Shown here piece by piece: positions 43,172-51,658 of a DNA stretch of 64,000 nucleotides. Position numbers and translations under genes: made by a program. The DNA is from Pandoraea cepalis (GTDB taxonomy: Bacteria > Pseudomonadota > Gammaproteobacteria > Burkholderiales > Burkholderiaceae): positions 744,001-808,000 of the forward strand of contig NZ_CABPSL010000001.1 of the NCBI RefSeq assembly GCF_902459665.1. Direction: 5' to 3'. Under the pieces are notes generated by a model. It ran no database searches and was not told the DNA's origin. It worked only from the letters and a program-made list of their open reading frames with translations. Each line of letters begins with the position of its first letter. Within the stretch, counting starts at the first letter, position 1.

Positions 43172-43540
43172 TTAGAGCGCCAATGTCTCGTTGGTATCGA
43201 CCGCATTGAGCAGCCTCGCAACGACTTCTCGCGTTTCACTGAGTTCGCGCAGCCGAACGTCGAGCTTTTCGACTTCACCGCGCAGCAACGCGCGCGCCTC
43301 TACGCATGGATGAAACACCGGTTTCTCACCGAGTACACAAGGCAGCAATAGCCGGATACTGCTGATCTTCAAACCTGCCGCGCTGAGCGTGCGGATGCGC
43401 TGTGCGGCGTCTACTTCGTCGGAACCGTATTCGCGGTAGCCCGAATCGGTCCTCCTCGGATTGAGGAGACCTTCGTTCTCGTAATACCGCAGCATCCGCT
43501 CACTGACACCGGTGCGGCGAGCCAGTTCTCCGATACGCAT
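43172..43540 (-). CDS. MerR-family transcriptional regulator
   Basis: The 122-residue product begins MRIGELARRTGVSERMLRYY followed by ENEGLLNPRRTDSGYREYGS, the MerR winged helix, then a dimerisation coiled coil. Two cysteines in the linker (PCVLGEK and HPCVEAR) could sense metal or thiols, but the usual MerR metal site is not evident. It is divergent from the dehalogenase-like gene, and a palindrome lies in the elongated spacer of that gene's promoter. Confidence 0.87.
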   Translation of the reverse strand: MRIGELARRTGVSERMLRYYENEGLLNPRRTDSGYREYGSDEVDAAQRIRTLSAAGLKISSIRLLLPCVLGEKPVFHPCVEARALLRGEVEKLDVRLRELSETREVVARLLNAVDTNETLAL

Positions 43541-43561
43541 GACATCCCCAGAAAGAAACGC

Positions 43562-43592
43562 TTGACCTTGACAGCGATGTCAAAGTTTAACC
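43562..43592 (+). promoter_or_regulatory. MerR-type promoter with operator in the spacer
   Basis: A TTGACC -35 (43562-43567) and a TTTAAC or TTAACC -10 (about 43586-43592) are separated by 18-19 bases. The spacer holds the perfect palindrome TTGACA-GCGA-TGTCAA (43568-43583). An overlong spacer with a central dyad is the classic MerR activation layout. Confidence 0.65.
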
Positions 43593-43644
43593 TCTTTCGA
43601 CCGCGCGGATTTCCCGCCGGTCCCTTCGTCAAGAGACCCCCAAT

Positions 43645-44565
43645 ATGACACCATCCAATGACACGTTTGACGGAACGTTTCCGTTTTCGCCGCGCTTCAG
43701 CGATGTTGCCGGCTTTCGCATGCATTACGTTGACGAAGGGCCTGCCGACGGCGCGGTCGTCCTGTGCATTCACGGGGAACCGACGTGGGGCTACCTGTTT
43801 CGTGATCTGATCAAGGCGCTCGCGGGCGACTACCGTGTGATCGCGCCCGACCACATGGGATTCGGCAAGAGCGAGACGCCGGAACATCGCACGTACTGGC
43901 TACAGGATCATATCGACAACCTTGAAAAGCTCGTGCTTGCGCTGGATTTAGACGACATCACTCTCGTCATGCACGACTTCGGCGGCCCCGTTGGCATGGG
44001 ACTCGCCGCACGGCATCCGGGCCGCATTCGCCGAGTCGTCAGCACGAACGGACCGACGCCGTTTGGTCAAAGCACGTTATTCGACCGGCTGAATGCGAAT
44101 GCCGCAGTCTCGCCATGGTTCCAGTGGATTCTCCGCTCCGATTCGCAAGGTCGTCTCGAACCCGTGCTGGACGAACTGGGCTTCAACATCCTGAGTGTCT
44201 TGAAGCTTAACGGCTTCGAAAACCACGCGCGTATTGACGATACGTGGCTGCGCGCCTACGGCTCGCGCTTCGCTCTGCCGACCGACAGTGCAGGCGCGAT
44301 TGGCTGGGCAAAGGGCTTCGCGATCGGGGCACATCGTTTCGAAGTGCCAGACGCGCTAGCACTCGACGCGATCCGTTCAAAGCCAGCGCTTGCCATCTGG
44401 GGGGAGGCCGATCGGACGCTGGCAGCTGAACACTTTCTTCCGCTGTTCAGCGAGCTATTTCCCATGGCGCCGGTTCACCGACTCGCCGGGGTCGGCCATT
44501 ACAGCTTCGAGGATGCGCCGCAAGCGATTACCGGACTGATTGCCGCATTCTTGAAGGCGCACTAA
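43645..44565 (+). CDS. Alpha/beta hydrolase, haloalkane-dehalogenase-like
   Basis: This 306-residue protein has HGEPTWGYLFRDLI (residues 43-56), the oxyanion-region signature of haloalkane dehalogenases, then DHMGFGKSETPEHRTY and the nucleophile elbow VMHDFGGPVG with Asp111. A histidine in VGHYSFEDAP completes the triad. The tryptophan that follows the nucleophile in true haloalkane dehalogenases, and helps bind halide, is Phe112 here, so dehalogenase activity is uncertain; epoxide hydrolysis is another option. It is probably activated by the divergent MerR protein. Confidence 0.8.
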   Translation: MTPSNDTFDGTFPFSPRFSDVAGFRMHYVDEGPADGAVVLCIHGEPTWGYLFRDLIKALAGDYRVIAPDHMGFGKSETPEHRTYWLQDHIDNLEKLVLALDLDDITLVMHDFGGPVGMGLAARHPGRIRRVVSTNGPTPFGQSTLFDRLNANAAVSPWFQWILRSDSQGRLEPVLDELGFNILSVLKLNGFENHARIDDTWLRAYGSRFALPTDSAGAIGWAKGFAIGAHRFEVPDALALDAIRSKPALAIWGEADRTLAAEHFLPLFSELFPMAPVHRLAGVGHYSFEDAPQAITGLIAAFLKAH

Positions 44566-44920
44566 CTCGCGCTTGGCCGGCCCGCAACACCGGCCTGGTG
44601 TGTCCGGAGTCGATCATTTCAATTCTTCCCCGCAGCCTGGCGCGGATTGAGCGTCGCAACGTCCGAGGAGAACGGCCAGACGTTCGTGCTTTGTAGAAGT
44701 CCGTTTATGGCCGATACCGGTCACGCGCGAAGGGCAGTTTCTGACCCTTCCCGGATGTTCTCTGTTGGCTGCCTTAAATGTCTCTTGTCGGAGATAGACG
44801 GTCATCCGAATGCACATCCCCTGACGAAGGAGGGCGGCCGCGATCGGCCATTCTCTGCAACAGCGCGAGCATACCCCTCGTCCCTCAATGAGCATTAACC
44901 ATCAGCGTCAACAGTCCACG
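44566..44920. other. Gene-free interval of about 355 bases
   Basis: No gene is visible. It contains ATGGCCGATACCGGTCA-like text near 44707, another loose member of the palindromic intergenic words seen across the accessory region. The hydrolase and LysR genes converge here. Confidence 0.45.
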
Positions 44921-45871
44921 CTAGAAAGACTTCATGCTCGATGGGAAGCTGGCTTTTGCCGCAGTGACGATCCACTTTCTGAACGCCCTGACGGCTTCGT
45001 CGTCCGCACGATCCACATTGACGACCATGGTGTAATCGGGGCCGCGCCAAACCGGTCCATGCAATGGACACACGAGCCTCCCCGCGGCGATCTCGCGCTC
45101 GATGAGGGGCAGCGACGCCAGGGTAACGCCGAGGCCTTCCGTCGCCGCGGCTAACTGTAGAAACACGTGATCGAAATTGAGATGGCGTACACCCCGCATG
45201 GTCGGCTCGCCCGCCTCCCGTACCCATTCAGACCATGCTGTATGCGTGCTCGTCGAATGCAGCCATGTGTGGTTGCGCAAATCGGCGACGGTGCGGAGCG
45301 GACGACTGACCAAAGCCTTTGGACTGCATGCGGGCAAGCGCAGGTCGGGCATCAGGATCGATGACTTGAGGCCGGCCGCGTCTTCGGGTCCGGAGCGCAC
45401 GCCGACGTCGAATGCATCGCTGACATAGCGGAGCCGGCGCGAAGTGGTCGAAAGCCTCACATCGACGTCCGGATACAGCGCCTGGAAATCTGCCAGCCTG
45501 GGAATAAGCCAGCACAGCGCAAAGCTCGCCAACGCATTCACGCGTACCACACCCCTGATTCGACGCGTGATCGATTCCCGTCGCAATAGGCCCACCGAAT
45601 TGCCCAGCTGCGCGAACGCGCCGTTGACATCGCCGAGCAATGTGGTTCCCTCGTCGGTGGGCACGACGCCGCGCGCGCGACGCTCGAACAACGGAACGCC
45701 GAACCAGTCTTCCAGCATGCGGATTTGCTTACCCACCGCCCAATGCGTCACGTGAAGCTCGTTCGCCGCACCCGCGAAGCTGCCGAGACGGGCCACCGCC
45801 TCGAAGTACCGCAAGGCATTCAAGGGGGGTAACTTTTCGGTATCCGCGGCGACGCGCTTCCTGGTACTCAT
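44921..45871 (-). CDS. LysR-type regulator, GcvA-like
   Basis: The 316-residue product has LPPLNALRYFEAVARLGSFA then GAANELHVTHWAVGKQIRML, the GcvA-type start, and effector-domain features DVRLSTTSRRLRYV and LGVTLASLPLIEREIAAGRL. It diverges from an MFS carrier gene with about 130 bases between starts and probably regulates it. Confidence 0.86.
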   Translation of the reverse strand: MSTRKRVAADTEKLPPLNALRYFEAVARLGSFAGAANELHVTHWAVGKQIRMLEDWFGVPLFERRARGVVPTDEGTTLLGDVNGAFAQLGNSVGLLRRESITRRIRGVVRVNALASFALCWLIPRLADFQALYPDVDVRLSTTSRRLRYVSDAFDVGVRSGPEDAAGLKSSILMPDLRLPACSPKALVSRPLRTVADLRNHTWLHSTSTHTAWSEWVREAGEPTMRGVRHLNFDHVFLQLAAATEGLGVTLASLPLIEREIAAGRLVCPLHGPVWRGPDYTMVVNVDRADDEAVRAFRKWIVTAAKASFPSSMKSF

Positions 45872-46000
45872 AGGTGACTTTTTCTCCCGTCCGAGGCAAT
45901 TTTATGTCAGTTGTTGCACCGGTGGGGCAACCGTACACTTCGGTCTGGCTTGCAACGATATGCGCGACGTGACTCGCACTTGCGCGCCCTGGTCCAACGA

Positions 46001-47215
46001 ATGCGACTTCTCTTCTTCTGCGCGCCGGCGACGAACACAGCCGAGTGCCCCGATCCGACCCGCTCCGCGCAACGCAAACGCGTTTTATGGCTCTCGTGCA
46101 CGGCACACGCGTTGCACGACGGCTACACCGACATGATCTACGCGCTGTTGCCTACATGGCAGGCGGATTTCGGTCTCGGCTACGGCGCGCTCGCGCTGTT
46201 GCGCGGCATCTACGCGGGCACCATGGCGACGCTGCAAGTGCCTGCCGGCAGCCTGGCACGCTTGCTTGGCACGCGCGCGACGCTCGCGATCGGAACGCTG
46301 CTCGCCGCCCTAGGCTATGCCCTCGCGGGCATGTCGGGCTCTTTGCTGGGGCTATGCGTTGCGCTCACCGTGTCGGGTTGCGGATCGAGCACGCAGCATC
46401 CGCTCGCGTCGGGCGCCGTGTCGCGTGCATACGGACGCGACGCCCGCGCTCCGCTCAGTGTCTATAACTTTGCAGGCGATCTCGGCAAATCCGCGCTGCC
46501 CGCGGCCGTTTCGCTGCTGATTAACTTCATGCCGTGGCGTCATGCGCTGTGGGCGATGTCGACCATCGGTATTCTGGTCGCGCTGGTCATCGCACTTTTC
46601 CTCCCTTCGGTGCGCAGAAACGAATCGGAAGCCGAAGCGACGGCCAGCGAAGCCACGAAAGGTTCGCGAAGCGGATTCTCGCTGCTGTTCGCGATCGGCG
46701 TGCTCGATACCGCTGTGCGGATGGGCTTGCTCACGTTCCTGCCGTTTCTCCTGCGCTCGAAAGGCATCTCGCCTCAGATGATGGGTACGGCGCTGGCGCT
46801 GGTGTTCATCGGCGGCGCGGCGGGCAAGTTCGCTTGCGGCGCGCTCGGCGCGCGGGTCGGCGTGATAGGAACGGTGTTCACCACCGAAGGCGCCACCGCG
46901 CTGCTGATTCTCGCCGTGATCTGGCTGCCGCTCGCGCCCGCGACGATCCTGCTGCCGCTGCTCGGTGTGATGCTCAACGGCACGTCGTCGGTACTTTATG
47001 GGACGGTACCCGAACTCGCGCCGGCCGGCCGCACCGAGCGGGCGTTCGCGCTCTTCTACACCGGCACGATCGCATCGGGGGCACTCGCTCCGGTCGCGTA
47101 CGGACTGGTGGGCGATCGGATCGGCGTGCACGGTGCGACGATCGTGACCGCCGCCACCGCGCTTGTCATCTTTCCGTTAGCGCTTGCGCTTCGCCGTCAT
47201 CTGAGCACGACGTGA
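46001..47215 (+). CDS. MFS transporter, fosmidomycin-resistance (Fsr)-like
   Basis: The product of about 404 residues has 12 membrane helices. Early residues read LWLSCTAHALHDGYTDMIYA then LLPTWQADFGLGY, the Fsr-type helix 1, followed by PAGSLARLLGTRATLAIG. An N-terminal extension of up to 30 residues from 45911 is possible but looks non-coding. The substrate is unknown; Fsr proteins export small phosphonates and other compounds. It is followed 46 bases later by the PanE-like gene on the same strand. Confidence 0.8.
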   Translation: MRLLFFCAPATNTAECPDPTRSAQRKRVLWLSCTAHALHDGYTDMIYALLPTWQADFGLGYGALALLRGIYAGTMATLQVPAGSLARLLGTRATLAIGTLLAALGYALAGMSGSLLGLCVALTVSGCGSSTQHPLASGAVSRAYGRDARAPLSVYNFAGDLGKSALPAAVSLLINFMPWRHALWAMSTIGILVALVIALFLPSVRRNESEAEATASEATKGSRSGFSLLFAIGVLDTAVRMGLLTFLPFLLRSKGISPQMMGTALALVFIGGAAGKFACGALGARVGVIGTVFTTEGATALLILAVIWLPLAPATILLPLLGVMLNGTSSVLYGTVPELAPAGRTERAFALFYTGTIASGALAPVAYGLVGDRIGVHGATIVTAATALVIFPLALALRRHLSTT

Positions 47216-47261
47216 GTTGCCAAGTACGAGCGATGCTCAACACATCATGGAGCCTACGACA

Positions 47262-48152
47262 ATGCATGACACTCCGACAATCGCCCTGGTGGGCCCTGGC
47301 GCAATCGGCGCTACCGTTGCCGCTGCGCTTCACGAAGCAGGCCGTACCCTGGCGCTATTCGGGCGCACCGCACACGACCATCTGCGCGTGCGATTCGACG
47401 GCGGACAGATTTACGTGCCTGGTCCCGTGCGGACAAATCCGGCCGGCATCGAAACGACGTTCGATCTCGTCTTCGTCGCGGTGAAGACGACGCAGGTCGA
47501 AGCTGCGTCGACATGGCTGTCCGCGTTGTGCGGCGAGAAGACCGTGGTTTGCGTGTTGCAGAACGGCGTGGAACAAAGGGATCAATTCGCGCCTTACGTG
47601 TCGAAAGACCGTGTGCTGCCTTCGGTGGTCTGGTTTCCCGCTGAACGGAAAGTCGATGCCTCGGTGTGGCTGCATGCGAAACCGAGACTCACATTGCCGG
47701 ACACGCCGGCTGCCCGGGCGGTCGTGACGGCGTTGCGCGACACCCGATGTTCCGTGGATGTGACCGAGGACTTCACCAGCATCGCTTGGCGCAAACTGCT
47801 TCAGAACGCAGTCGCCGGATTGATGGTTCTGACGGGCCGCCGCGCCGGCATGTATTCCCGCGCCGATATCGAACACCTGTCGCTCGCGTATCTGAAGGAG
47901 TGCATCGAGGTCGCTCGTGCGGAAGGCGCGGCACTAGGCAATGAGGTCATGCGAGAAATCGTCGATGGATTCCGGCGCGCACCATCCGACCTTGGCACAT
48001 CGATCCTCGCCGACCGGCAAGCAGGCCGGCCGCTCGAATGGGATAGCCGGAACGGCGTCATACAGCGTTGCGGCCGCGCGCGTGGCATCGCCACGCCGGT
48101 CAGCGATCTAATCGTGCCGCTGCTGGCGGCGGCGAGCGATGGACCGGGTTAG
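47262..48152 (+). CDS. 2-dehydropantoate 2-reductase-like oxidoreductase (PanE/ApbA family)
   Basis: This 296-residue protein has the NADP-binding motif ALVGPGAIGATVAAAL at residues 8-23, DLVFVAVKTTQ, VCVLQNGVEQRDQF and TSIAWRKLLQNAV, the PanE catalytic lysine segment. It could reduce ketopantoate, but its place in an MFS/LysR unit suggests a related 2-oxo acid. GGAG lies nine bases before the ATG at 47262. Confidence 0.82.
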   Translation: MHDTPTIALVGPGAIGATVAAALHEAGRTLALFGRTAHDHLRVRFDGGQIYVPGPVRTNPAGIETTFDLVFVAVKTTQVEAASTWLSALCGEKTVVCVLQNGVEQRDQFAPYVSKDRVLPSVVWFPAERKVDASVWLHAKPRLTLPDTPAARAVVTALRDTRCSVDVTEDFTSIAWRKLLQNAVAGLMVLTGRRAGMYSRADIEHLSLAYLKECIEVARAEGAALGNEVMREIVDGFRRAPSDLGTSILADRQAGRPLEWDSRNGVIQRCGRARGIATPVSDLIVPLLAAASDGPG

Positions 48153-48484
48153 GCTCAGCACGGCCGTCCGTGTTCGATCCACGCGTCCAAGAGCCGGATC
48201 GGACGTTGACGGGTTTCGAAGTCAACTGGGCATCCGAGTGTCCGGCCTTTAATTCAGGCGAACGGCAGAAGCTGGCCGATACCTGCCCGATGGCAACGGC
48301 GGATGTTGGCGGGACGCCCGATCAACGGGATGTTAAGTCGGGAAGACCTCCATCTTCCCTAGGGCAAGTCCACGCTGGATTGTCGCTAAATCGGGTATTC
48401 CAAAATCCGCAAGAATCGGTAGTCTGTGAGGCTTCGGCGAATCATGGACCATCGCTGCGTGAAAGCATTCATCCGGATATCTCC
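48153..48484. other. Gene-free interval of about 330 bases
   Basis: No gene is visible. A long frame runs through from the PanE gene into the YdeI gene, but the part between lacks family similarity and a ribosome site. Confidence 0.45.
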
Positions 48485-49054
48485 ATGACTGAACCTCGTT
48501 TCACATTCCTTGACCAGCACGAATGGGAAAATTGGTTGACTCAGAACGGCGTTACGTCGACCGGGATATGGCTGCGTCTTGCCAAGAAGGGCGCCGGGCT
48601 GCAGACATTGACGTATGAGCAGGCGCTGGAAAGTGCCCTTTGCCATGGCTGGATCGACGGTCAAAAGCAGACGGAAAGTGATGAATACTGGTTGCAGCGC
48701 TTCACGCGACGCTCCGCAAAAAGTATCTGGTCCCGGCTCAACAAAGAGCGGGCCGAAACGCTGATCGCCGCAGGCAGAATGCTGCCTTCTGGCATGCGGG
48801 AAATCGAGAGAGCCAAAGCGGACGGCCGCTGGGAGGCAGCCTATACCTCGCCCAGTAACTCGGTCGTGCCGGACGATCTGCAGGTCGCACTGGATGCCAA
48901 TCCCAAGGCCGGCGAGTTCTTTGCAACGCTGAGCGGCCGAAACCGCTACGCGATCCTGTTTCGGATACAGAACGCCAAAACGTCCGCGACGCGGGGGCGC
49001 AGGATCGAGGAGTTCATCGGTATGCTGAATCGCGGTGAAACCATTCATCCGTAA
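48485..49054 (+). CDS. YdeI/OmpD-associated family protein
   Basis: The 189-residue product has the family pattern FTFLDQHEWENWLTQN, GIWLRLAKKGAG, LTYEQALESALCHGWIDGQK and FTRRSAKSIWSRLNKERAE, then DDLQVALDANPKAGEFFATL. The biochemical role is unknown; some members have been linked to polymyxin or bacteriocin protection. The ATG at 48485 starts immediately before the conserved block. It is monocistronic as far as I can tell. Confidence 0.85.
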   Translation: MTEPRFTFLDQHEWENWLTQNGVTSTGIWLRLAKKGAGLQTLTYEQALESALCHGWIDGQKQTESDEYWLQRFTRRSAKSIWSRLNKERAETLIAAGRMLPSGMREIERAKADGRWEAAYTSPSNSVVPDDLQVALDANPKAGEFFATLSGRNRYAILFRIQNAKTSATRGRRIEEFIGMLNRGETIHP

Positions 49055-49287
49055 GCCGCGCAGTTCAACAGCCAAACAAAGTCGCCGGACGATGCCGCGC
49101 GCAGGGTGAGTAACCCGCTGCGCGCACCACGCTGCCGCGCTGGCGAGCGTCGAACAATACTGGTTGGCGCCGCCCAGACGTCAGTCGAGCCATAGGCGTT
49201 ATCGAACGGCTCTCACCGTTGTGCCGTTGCTCGGAGCGGCCGTCTCATGCATGGCAAACACGCCACGCCCCTCGACGTGTTAAAATA

Positions 49288-49316
49288 TTTGACTGATCAA
49301 ACATTGATCCGTCAAA
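49288..49316. promoter_or_regulatory. 29-bp palindromic operator directly before the DHA2 pump start codon
   Basis: The left arm TTTGAC-T-GATCAA and right arm TTGATC-C-GTCAAA are perfect inverted halves around a three-base centre, except for one central base in each arm. It ends two bases before the ATG at 49319. This is the size and symmetry of a MarR-type site, and a MarR gene closes the operon. Confidence 0.8.
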
Positions 49317-49318
49317 AA

Positions 49319-50914
49319 ATGGCTCCCAGTCCCAATACCCCGCATTCGGCGGGGCAGGTATTGCCGTTCCGGCAATCGATCGTGGCGATGCTCGGCCTGT
49401 GTTTCTGTACGATGATGGTGGCGCTCGACCAGACAGTGGTCGGTACCGCGCTGCCGACCATCGTTTCTGAACTCAAGGGCTTCGAGTACTACGCCTGGGT
49501 CGCGACCTCGTATCTCCTGACTTCCGTCATCACCGTGCCGATCTTCGGACGACTCGGCGACTTCTACGGACGCAAGCCCTTCGTCGTTGCGGCCATCATC
49601 ATCTTCACCGCCGCATCGGTCCTGTGCGGCGCCTCGAACAGCATGTTGTTCCTCGTCATTGCGCGCGCTCTGCAAGGTATCGGCGGCGGCATGCTCGTCG
49701 GTACCGCGTTCGCCTGCATCCCCGAGCTGTTTCCCGATCCCCACGTGCGTCTGCGCTGGCAGGTCATGCTCAGCTCCGCCTTCGGGATCGCCAACGCCAT
49801 CGGGCCCTCGCTCGGCGGTTTCCTCACCGAAGCCTACGGCTGGCGCTCGGTTTTCTACGTCAACCTCCCTGTGGGACTGCTCGGACTGTGGTTTGTCGGC
49901 CGTCACCTGCCGCACATGCGCGCCGGCGGGCACGGCAAGGCGAGCCTCGACTGGCTCGGCGCCGTCCTGATCACCGCCACGCTCGGTAGCCTGCAAATGC
50001 TCGTCGAATGGCTGCCCGCCGATGGCCTCTCGCGCGGCGTGCTCATGTTGCTCGTCGTGTTGGCGATCTCGTCGTATGCGCTTTACTGGTGGGAGCGGCG
50101 CACGTCGCATCCGATCGTGCCGTTCGAAATGTTCCGCGACAAGAAACTCGCGCCGCTCTTCGTGCTGTCAGCCTTCGCCGGCTTCACCATGTTCGGGGTG
50201 CTGTTCTACGCGCCATTGCTGCTCCAGGGCGGCTTCGGCCTCTCGCCGCGCGAAACGGGTCTGCTGATCACACCGATGGTCGTGTGTATCACCGTCGGCA
50301 GCATCGTGAACGGCCGCCTCATCACCCGTCTGCCGAACCCTAACGTGATGCTTTACGGCGGCTTCTTTCTGCTCGCGCTCGCGTGCGCCGGCGTGATCAC
50401 CACGCATCGCGGCACGCCGCATGCCCTGATCGCCACCTACATGCTGTTCGCCGGACTGGGCCTCGGTTTCGTCATGCCGAACCTCACCGTCTTCGCTCAG
50501 GAAGTTGCCGGGCCCGCGCACCTGGGCATCGCCACCGCGCTCATGCAATCGCTGCGCATGATCGGCGGGATGCTCGGCACGGCCATCGTCGGTACGCTCG
50601 TGAACCACAGCTACACCGGCCGTGTGACGGATGCCCTCGCCGCCAACGGCGGTACGCGTTGGGTGCCGCAACTTGCCGATCCGCAGATCCTCGTCAATGC
50701 GCAATCGCAAAGCGATTTCCTGAGCGCGCTCGCGCCCCTGGGGCAGAACGGCGCGCTCTTCATCGAATCGGCTCGCACGTCGCTCGTTGCCGCCATCCAC
50801 AACGGGCAAATGATGTCGCTCGCGGCAGCGCTTGCCGGTCTGTGGTTCGTCAAGCGCGTGCCGCTCATTCGTCTGACGCGCGGCGCCAAGCCGCAGCCGC
50901 CCGTCGGGGAGTGA
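49319..50914 (+). CDS. DHA2-family MFS multidrug exporter (EmrB/QacA type)
   Basis: The 531-residue, 14-helix protein has ALDQTVVGTALPTIVSEL in helix 1, GRLGDFYGRKPFVVAAI between helices 2 and 3, and GGMLVGTAFACIPELFP, all DHA2 features. It exports toxic compounds with protons. The ATG at 49319 has no Shine-Dalgarno sequence, because a 29-bp palindrome occupies that space; a longer form from the ATG at 49247 is possible but would begin with hydrophilic sequence. The MarR gene follows after four bases. Confidence 0.85.
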   Translation: MAPSPNTPHSAGQVLPFRQSIVAMLGLCFCTMMVALDQTVVGTALPTIVSELKGFEYYAWVATSYLLTSVITVPIFGRLGDFYGRKPFVVAAIIIFTAASVLCGASNSMLFLVIARALQGIGGGMLVGTAFACIPELFPDPHVRLRWQVMLSSAFGIANAIGPSLGGFLTEAYGWRSVFYVNLPVGLLGLWFVGRHLPHMRAGGHGKASLDWLGAVLITATLGSLQMLVEWLPADGLSRGVLMLLVVLAISSYALYWWERRTSHPIVPFEMFRDKKLAPLFVLSAFAGFTMFGVLFYAPLLLQGGFGLSPRETGLLITPMVVCITVGSIVNGRLITRLPNPNVMLYGGFFLLALACAGVITTHRGTPHALIATYMLFAGLGLGFVMPNLTVFAQEVAGPAHLGIATALMQSLRMIGGMLGTAIVGTLVNHSYTGRVTDALAANGGTRWVPQLADPQILVNAQSQSDFLSALAPLGQNGALFIESARTSLVAAIHNGQMMSLAAALAGLWFVKRVPLIRLTRGAKPQPPVGE

Positions 50915-50918
50915 CGCG

Positions 50919-51470
50919 ATGCCCACACCGCAAAGACGCAACGTTATCCAGCAACTCGGCCAGACCTATCGGGCGATGATGCTTGCCTTCGACGCCCAGG
51001 TCGGACACCCGCTGCCGCGCTGGCGAATCATTCTCGCGCTGGCCGAGCGAGGCACCTGTTCTCAGAAGTTTCTCGCGGAACATTGCCGTCTCGATCCGGC
51101 GTCGCTCACGCGTCAGTTGAAGTCGATGGAAGCGCTCGGCTGGATCTCGCGCGCCACCGATCCGCACGACAACCGTCTCACGAACGTCACACTTACCGTC
51201 GCCGGCATGGCCGTGTACGACGAGGCGACGCCCCGCCGCCAGGCGTTCTTCGACGACGCGCTCGAAGGCATGACGCCCGCCGAGATCGCAACGCTGGAAA
51301 CCGCGCTCGGCCATCTGGAAGCGCAGTTCAAGTCGGTGGCGTCGCGAGCGAAAGCGACCGATACCGACGCGAAGTCAAGTGGTGACGCGACGCGACCCGC
51401 GCACGTCGAGACGCCGACACCGGCGTTAGCCACGTCACCCGGAAAACGCGCGTCGCGCAGTCGCGCGTAA
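50919..51470 (+). CDS. MarR-family repressor of the DHA2 pump operon
   Basis: This 183-residue winged-helix protein has LPRWRIILALAERGTCSQKF then LAEHCRLDPASLTRQLKSME and WISRATDPHDNRLTNVTLT, the MarR recognition helix and wing with the Asp-x-Arg motif. The last 40 residues are a low-complexity Ala/Thr/Ser tail without a known role. It lies four bases after the pump gene, so it probably represses its own operon through the palindrome at 49288-49316. Confidence 0.87.
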   Translation: MPTPQRRNVIQQLGQTYRAMMLAFDAQVGHPLPRWRIILALAERGTCSQKFLAEHCRLDPASLTRQLKSMEALGWISRATDPHDNRLTNVTLTVAGMAVYDEATPRRQAFFDDALEGMTPAEIATLETALGHLEAQFKSVASRAKATDTDAKSSGDATRPAHVETPTPALATSPGKRASRSRA

Positions 51471-51658
51471 GCGCCTCGTCGCGACGCGCCACTGCGCACA
51501 TCGCGACCGTGTCGGACGTAAAAAAGCCGCCCATCGTGAGCTGCATCCCAACGGTTGGATTCGCGTCCAACCTCGCGGGGCAGTGCACATCGGGCGGCTT
51601 TGTCGTTGTAGCGCGCTACAGCGGCTGGAGCGATACGCGTTGCGTTGTCGATGCGCGA

